DNA from: a virus
Direction: 5' to 3' (one strand)
DNA: 20,587 bases
Virus record (IMG/VR): IMGVR_UViG_3300010885_013397
Span: 1-20,587 of that record
A program made the position numbers and the translations under genes. Of this stretch, positions 18,201 through 20,587 are shown piece by piece; the stretch's first letter is position 1, and the number at the start of each line of letters is the position of its first letter. The notes under the pieces were generated by a model. That model had not been told where the DNA came from. It saw only the letters and a list, made by a program, of their open reading frames with translations, and ran no database searches.

Positions 18201-19572
18201 CGCTTGTGCCGGCCGAACCTCCCGTACCACCTGCTCCAGACAAACCACTCGAACCACCACTACCAGTTGAGCCTGAAGTTCCCGATGAGCCACTTGTACC
18301 GCTACTTCCGCTTGTACCAGCTGACCCACCAGCTCCACTTATACCACCAGAGCCTGATGTACCGCCACTTCCCGATGAGCCATTTGTTCCCGATGTACCT
18401 GCCGAGCCTCCCGTACCGCTTGAGCCGGAAGTTCCCGATGTGCCAGTTGAACCCGAAGACCCCGTAGTTCCCGATGTACCTGCCGAGCCAGTTGAACCCG
18501 ATGAACCCGTTGTACCAGATGAACCTGAGGTGCCAGAAGAACCTGACGTTCCTCCACTACCACTACTTCCACTTGTGCCATCAGTTCCCGATGTACCTCC
18601 ACTACCACTTGTGCCACCAGAACCGCTTGTTCCTCCACTACCACTTGTACCACCACTTCCAGATGAGCCGCTTGAGCCGGATGAACCCGATGTACCTGAT
18701 GTACCAGCTGAGCCAGTTGAACCAGAACTTCCCGATGTACCGCTTGAGCCACTACTTCCCGATGTACCGCTTGAGCCACCACTACCGCTTGTACCCGATG
18801 TGCCCCCAGAGCCCGATGTACCACCACTTCCAGAAGACCCAGATGAGCCGCTTGAGCCCGTAGAACCACTTGAACCACTTGAGCCAGTTGTACCTGATGT
18901 ACCAGAAGTTCCTGATGTTGCTGCTGCGGTTTTTGTACCTATCTTACCAGTTGTAGTATTAATTACTAATACCTCATTTGTTGTTAAATCTGCTTTTAAT
19001 CCATCTATAAATAATGAACCTGTTAATCCTACACTACCAGTAAATTCTTGCTTATCAGTTTGTGCATCACCAAATTTATTACTTCCAGTTGCGTAAATTA
19101 TAGATGATGAAATATATGTTGTAAATAATTCAGTAGTTGTTATTTTTCCAGCTACACTTATATCTCCTTTAAAAATACCACTACCAGTTACTACTAAAAA
19201 ATCATTTACAGTAACTCCACTATTAATTCTTAATCCTTGATTTGGAGAAATTTGTGCAATTGCTGAACCTGATTTTAATTTATCTAAGTCACCAATTGAA
19301 GCTGCACTAATATTAAATAATCCACTACCATCACCCTGAAATAAAGATGCTGTTATAGAACCACTTATTTTTGTATTTCCTTTTATTTGTAACGTTGTTC
19401 CTAATGTACTTACACCAATTGCATTTGTTTGAACTGCTGATGCTGTGAAATTTCCCACAACACTAACCGATTCAGATGATGCATTTAAAATAGGAGAACC
19501 ACTTACAAAAAGTGAAACACTATTAATACTATTCTGATTTAAACCACTAGAAACCTTATCATTAAACTGCAT
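12286..19572 (-). CDS. Giant tail fibre/adhesin with Gly-X-Y stalk and C-terminal S74 intramolecular chaperone
   Basis: A 2428-aa protein starting [20 protein letters not shown]. Residues 1-219 are beta-rich with [14 protein letters not shown] and [16 protein letters not shown] motifs seen in environmental phage fibres. Residues 221-707 are strict glycine-every-third triplets (X,Y mostly Ser, Thr, Ala, Gly; no Pro). Residues about 708-2316 form a Tyr/Asn/Gly-rich shaft with repeated YDRNDTGYY-x-DPN-x-TS-x-LN elements (six clear copies plus two earlier variants) and MNQNVRT-D modules. Residues 2317-2428 match the peptidase S74 / endosialidase chaperone: SDASVKNI start, [29 protein letters not shown], then a C-terminal coiled coil. 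That family trimerises the fibre and self-cleaves before the conserved Ser (Ser2317 here). The protein is therefore a trimeric receptor-binding fibre. Leader AAAGATAAACGGA lacks a strong Shine-Dalgarno. Codon and base composition in the stalk is much more GC-rich than in neighbours. Confidence 0.93.
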   Translation of the reverse strand: MQFNDKVSSGLNQNSINSVSLFVSGSPILNASSESVSVVGNFTASAVQTNAIGVSTLGTTLQIKGNTKISGSITASLFQGDGSGLFNISAASIGDLDKLKSGSAIAQISPNQGLRINSGVTVNDFLVVTGSGIFKGDISVAGKITTTELFTTYISSSIIYATGSNKFGDAQTDKQEFTGSVGLTGSLFIDGLKADLTTNEVLVINTTTGKIGTKTAAATSGTSGTSGTTGSSGSSGSTGSSGSSGSSGSGGTSGSGGTSGTSGSGGSSGTSGSSGSSGTSGSSGSTGSAGTSGTSGSSGSSGSSGSGGTSGSGGTSGSGGTSGSGGTSGTDGTSGSSGSGGTSGSSGTSGSSGTTGSSGSTGSAGTSGTTGSSGSTGTSGTSGSSGTGGSAGTSGTNGSSGSGGTSGSGGISGAGGSAGTSGSSGTSGSSGTSGSTGSGGSSGLSGAGGTGGSAGTSGSSGSGGSSGTSGTSGSSGSAGTAGTTGSGGSSGSTGSAGSSGSAGSTGSAGSAGTSGSTGSGGSAGSAGSSGTSGSGGTSGTSGSGGSSGTSGSAGSAGTTGSAGSAGTSGSAGSSGTTGTSGSAGTSGSTGTSGSGGTSGSAGTSGSAGTSGSAGTSGSAGTSGSAGTSGSTGTSGSGGSSGTSGTSGSAGSAGTSGSAGSGGTSGTAGSSGTSGSGGTAGTAGSGGSSGTRGTSGSGGSSGSGGTSGLLSLTGTTDNGVITLDGTAPNATVESNLRFDGSTLTVAGNAIITGNITVSGTTTYLNTTTVQANDNIITLLAFATGSGAPVVIDSGFEVKRNASATRQFYWSESNSKWVHDADTSVAGNLYVNTTVYLGGGTTYYVNGGTSNLNALNVGGYAVVTNNGGQWNIRAYPRRSDGTNIDFNYTAQSGQPTYVWGTNDGVTMYIWNPSNFNVNSATTSTYTTYIYSNDTRAVNDTPQSFNNVVRFDFKTNSTNGLSDGGTYNGVMYWRKYGSSTDFSGGGAYNIAYTDNGNLWRRYGSGTSWGTWYIILDSANSPYAYNMNQYVRTTDNVTYAAITATNGVSVTGGNLSVSAGNITLSGTIDTGQGATEVYLMNQNVRTSDNVTFNQGTFNSSLYFTNYLYGNSKQALDTTDSYLRLNQANQFSSGTYTPYNFRADGTIYVGGTTYYINSGTSNLYALQLGNGSETFPFLSMGSSYRYAIGVTAAYTSISSHPSGNGVQLGTWDGSTFSWKFRTYNNGISEASSEFRATIFKDSNDTGYYLDPASTSNLNGLSVKGWSVIDTASFSVTAGRWYTIAYGASRQMATFHVWDYESGLHGSMKFNAGISFGQVADITMLGKSWYSGGGVFNEIRIRRTGTYDTHYLQVYVNYSGTLYVAMTDNYQSPGWTIGDGSYGDPGSTTAAQIAPNSYPGLATNNSIFTGGTMYASSEVYGTIFRDTSDPTSYFVDPNSNSRIWYLGIQNGQSGGGANGTVGLKFGGTGDYPSLELGIADAYDGMIRSYGNDIRYYSGHWRSIGNTASENHSHYWYTSRVASTDWSTAKMRLDHDGRLYVSGPITAGMSANSRGGAVGMVLNDGSLLVRAEGDNYHKIWYYDGIAFGTNNAHGIFRFFGESNTQRNASTGGDNLRFSINSTNGVAISYGDMRAPIFYDQENTAYFANPNGRSRLSSMDYGDGNYYLAGGSWGYRHNTPYGYIEFGPANSGHAHIYTDRSNFYFNVYDMYLNGYRVFTSAYNAGGTLYVDAIYSNIFYDRNDSGYYIDPNDSGNAGRFRGGTLHGPNPTWGAYLYVGSNGRVDSWASVVTTNGNLHLDPRNGYTTYLNWYAGGPVYVENAIYATIYYDRNNSGYYFGSGDGDTRLNSLSVNNTYINPGYMLYSDTGGWTGEYNKIQWHSSHLYYQVINNGYHIMRYGSDGLESHQFARDGNYWNRYMGWMSNYMNQNVRTDANPTFYDLYVNGWFRNNTNGHGLYNQSRGMHWYTNNGYWKAAGGGYGYGGVVMYNNYESDLRGYLYWDGSGFGLLNNSGNWQIRIEYGNAHMELYRVTYADDVRAYIYYDRNDTGYYSDPNGTSSLNAVYTNNHYIRPGYMLYSDMGGWTGEYNKIQWHSAHLYFQQRSGGYFIFRRTDGNDRHYFAEDGNYWNAYMGWMSNYMNQNVRTDSGPTFQEVYANGWFRNQGGGGLYQQSYGGHFRSNFQSSYTPWESFGNYRSGYGGHNFNDPSGYHNNVMFESGNGGIYNQQFGWTFYYSRPNNCASFDSTTYGFIAFNVERGGSRFRRFLNLNYGSDGNIDFQSGFGIYYRSSGGYNNVMQTDGYNSIYMLCGGGSYGGVVLYPYYYGWSGYSDASVKNIHGVITDVLDKVDTLTPIYYTYKMHSVDPEFVEDTIMKMGFTAQNVREVFPTLVRTDEKSGLLTLSMESLVPVLVQSVKELRNEINMTKAQIEYLLHRVEDLENK
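13121..13404 (-). repeat. Internal fibre module, copy B (downstream)
   Basis: Encodes [20 protein letters not shown] through [15 protein letters not shown] to GWFRN (about residues 2057-2151). It is near-identical to copy A 633-636 bp upstream in the gene, including a stretch of more than 40 exactly matching bases starting near 13172. Confidence 0.85.
13754..14040 (-). repeat. Internal fibre module, copy A (upstream)
   Basis: Encodes [20 protein letters not shown] through [15 protein letters not shown] to GWFRN (about residues 1845-1940). The flanking YDRN-x-x-GYY elements (near 13458 and 14097) are repeated at about the same spacing, so the duplicated unit is about 633-639 bp. Confidence 0.85.
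17452..18912 (-). repeat. Gly-X-Y coding repeat tract (9-bp triplet periodicity)
   Basis: From the first Gly codon (18910-18912) to the last (17452-17454), 162 triplets in phase. Coding-strand units are GGN plus ACN/TCN/AGY/GCN. The tract is distinctly G-rich on the coding strand and GC-rich against the AT-rich window. Rare non-small residues (one each of Asp, Asn, Ile, Leu, Arg) are scattered, so it is diversified rather than a fresh expansion. Confidence 0.95.
17696..17821 (-). repeat. Higher-order 36/18-bp tandem repeat inside the stalk
   Basis: Units beginning with plus-strand CCTGCTGAGCCGCTTGT start at 17696, 17732, 17768 and 17822, i.e. spacings of 36, 36 and 54 bp (36+18). These are much closer to each other than to the rest of the tract, which suggests recent unequal recombination or slippage, always in multiples of 9 bp. 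Confidence 0.85.
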
Positions 19573-19589
19573 TCCGTTTATCTTTTATT

Positions 19590-19922
19590 TTATGTTAATT
19601 CCAATACCGAAACAATTACATCTGCAGAATTTGCTAATGATGATGTTACGGATAAAAAATCCAATGTCTCCAAAACTAATTTTTGTTCTCCACCAATTAG
19701 TACTGTTGAACTACCTTGAACAATCAAAGCATCTTTTACTAAATATACAGTTTTATTTCCAGAAGTATCTCTGGCCATTACACTAACTGAAATATTTTGT
19801 GTTGATGTATTTGCTACATTTACACCAATTACAGTTGTTGTAGTTGCTGTTGGTACTTGATAAGCAATTACACCACTTGTACCTATTGAACCTGTTATAC
19901 TATTTCTAAAAAAGTTTGCCAT
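19590..19922 (-). CDS. Small virion-type beta protein upstream of the fibre
   Basis: A 110-aa protein starting MANFFRNSITGSIGTSGVIA. It is Thr/Val/Ser-rich and predicted all-beta (TTTTVIGVNVANTSTQNISV, VYLVKDALIVQGSSTVLIGG, EQKLVLETLDFLSV), ending VIVSVLELT. This pattern (TTTVIG-x-x-x-AN then a GG-x-QKLVLE block) resembles short structural proteins I recall from cyanophage and pelagic phage tail regions, often next to fibres; no function is established. It ends 17 bases before the fibre ATG and is preceded by an A-rich leader with no Shine-Dalgarno. It is probably a small virion or fibre-associated protein in the same transcript. Confidence 0.75.
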   Translation of the reverse strand: MANFFRNSITGSIGTSGVIAYQVPTATTTTVIGVNVANTSTQNISVSVMARDTSGNKTVYLVKDALIVQGSSTVLIGGEQKLVLETLDFLSVTSSLANSADVIVSVLELT

Positions 19923-19934
19923 TTATATTTTATT

Positions 19935-20264
19935 TTATCCTAATGCTATTGAGTATGCCAATGCCGTATCTAAAACATTAACTCCATCTTGCAAATATGC
20001 TCCTTGTGTTAAGTTTATAGAACCAGTACTAACCATAGAACCAGTAATTAATATTGAACCTGTTATTTTTTGATTATCACTTACAAAAGAACCTAATTTT
20101 AAAGTTCTAGTTACTATTAGATTTTCAAAAGTAGCTTGTTGTACATCAATTTGTCCCTTAAATGAACCAGTTAAAGAACCTGTAAACGAACCACTAAGGT
20201 CCGCATATGCATTGTTCTTATCTTGTATTATTGAACCTGAAAATATGGGACTATGTATTACCAT
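19935..20264 (-). CDS. Small fibre-like protein with GSxTGS repeats
   Basis: A 109-aa protein starting MVIHSPIFSGSIIQDKNNAY. Residues about 23-42 read DLSGSFTGSLTGSFKGQIDV, and residues 64-85 carry ITGSILITGSMVSTGSINLT. These short alternating G-S strands are the same style as the N-terminus of the giant fibre ([29 protein letters not shown]). It may be a trimeric fibre-base or connector related to the fibre N-terminus by duplication; this is inference. It lies 12 bases upstream of the next gene and has the octamer TATTTATA 26 bases before its ATG. Confidence 0.75.
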   Translation of the reverse strand: MVIHSPIFSGSIIQDKNNAYADLSGSFTGSLTGSFKGQIDVQQATFENLIVTRTLKLGSFVSDNQKITGSILITGSMVSTGSINLTQGAYLQDGVNVLDTALAYSIALG

Positions 20265-20290
20265 TTATATCTATATACTTTTGTTATAGG

Positions 20291-20298
20291 TATAAATA
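20291..20298 (-). promoter_or_regulatory. Candidate late promoter element TATTTATA upstream of the 109-aa gene
   Basis: The exact octamer TATTTATA on the coding strand, 15 bases after the stop of the partial chaperone gene and 26 bases before ATG 20264. It is one of four identical copies at gene starts in this window; no hairpin terminator was found next to this one. Confidence 0.3.
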
Positions 20299-20313
20299 TA
20301 AAATAATTTCCTT

Positions 20314-20587
20314 TTAAGGTTTCGTTGGCCATTCTATACTAAATGGATTCGTTTGTGTTGTAATATTTCGTAATGCTTGTCTATATACTATCCAAGCTTC
20401 TTTTGTTTCGGATGAAACATCTGCTAATTGTGTCCAATCACATTCACTTAGTAATTGGTTTCTTAAAACCCTTATTTCTTCCCATTGATTTTCAATTCTA
20501 TATGAAATCTCTGCTTCAGATGCATCAATTTGATTCCAAGTTTGATGATAATTACCATCAATTAAAGTTGGTATTCCTTCTGTTATA
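20314..20587 (-). CDS. Phage tail assembly chaperone (Phage_tail_APC type), C-terminal 90 residues
   Basis: The frame is open from the right edge to TAA at 20314-20316; the start lies outside the window. The visible C-terminus contains IRVLRNQLLSECDWTQLADV followed by ETKEAWIVYRQALRNI and a terminal IEWPTKP. This matches the Phage_tail_APC family signature (R-x-x-RN-x-LL-x-x-x-DWTQ-x-x-D-V ... W-x-x-YRQALR-x-I ... WP-x-x-P) seen in tail-fibre and tail assembly chaperones. Upstream residues (TLIDGNYHQTWNQIDASEAE) form the usual N-terminal linker. Its position just before fibre genes fits a fibre or tail assembly helper. The motif is strong; the substrate is not known. Confidence 0.85.
   Translation of the reverse strand, partial: ITEGIPTLIDGNYHQTWNQIDASEAEISYRIENQWEEIRVLRNQLLSECDWTQLADVSSETKEAWIVYRQALRNITTQTNPFSIEWPTKP

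Noticed and set aside
17439-18878. Two further long open frames on the minus strand (about 299 and 179 codons) inside the stalk tract
   Set aside because: The 9-bp periodic, stop-poor repeat opens several frames at once. The frame with N- and C-terminal fibre domains is the real one.
17279-19096. A 605-codon open frame on the plus strand, rich in Pro, Val and Glu (PEVP-like)
   Set aside because: It is the reverse complement of the Gly-X-Y tract: GGN codons read backwards as NCC, giving Pro, with no stops possible in the repeat. It has no leader and opposes the operon direction.
20291-20298. Plus-strand TATAAATA octamers read as T4-type late promoters directing rightward transcription
   Set aside because: There is no plus-strand gene for them to drive. 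I kept the octamer only as a tentative element for the minus-strand genes.

Overview
The window is a late structural (tail) module of a contractile-tailed bacteriophage (myovirus, T4-superfamily style). Every gene I can support lies on the minus strand, so the transcriptional order runs from the right edge to the left. The DNA is AT-rich, packed, and made of phage virion families: sheath, tube, gp26-like assembly protein, tape measure, LysM-type baseplate protein, and a very large fibre with an S74-type C-terminal chaperone. No tRNA, rRNA, transposase, integrase or CRISPR array was seen. Most starts have an A-rich leader and no convincing Shine-Dalgarno. That habit is common in Bacteroidota and their phages, so a Bacteroidota host is a reasonable but unproven guess.

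Layout in transcription order. (1) Adhesin module, 20587-12286: the C-terminus of a tail assembly chaperone (Phage_tail_APC type), two ~110-aa virion-type small proteins, and a 2428-aa fibre. The fibre has a beta-rich N-terminus, about 162 uninterrupted proline-free Gly-X-Y triplets, a long shaft with repeated Y-D-x-N-x-x-x-Y-Y elements and an internal ~633-bp duplication, and a C-terminal 112-aa intramolecular chaperone domain. (2) Three small genes, 12282-10949, of which only the last resembles a known small phage tail family. (3) Tail tube module: a long symmetric hairpin, the sheath (774 aa), the tube (162 aa), a terminator, then a gp26/PF12322-like protein (267 aa). An out-of-frame downstream ORF has no usable start and joins the last gene at a run of seven T. 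(4) A terminator, a 74-aa protein and the 861-aa tape measure. (5) Baseplate genes: an 800-aa protein, a 96-aa LysM/gp53-like protein, and the N-terminal 418 residues of a large probable hub protein cut by the left edge.

The most interesting signals are two. First, an apparent +1 (or -2) translational frameshift that would extend the gp26-like protein with a second chaperone-like domain, confined to about 21 nt between a TAG and a TGA. Second, the giant fibre, whose proline-free Gly-X-Y stalk should form a long non-collagen rod and whose nested 18/36-bp repeats could change stalk length. An octamer, TATTTATA on the coding strand, sits just upstream of four genes. Three of these genes directly follow a terminator-like hairpin, which suggests terminator-promoter punctuation of the late transcript.
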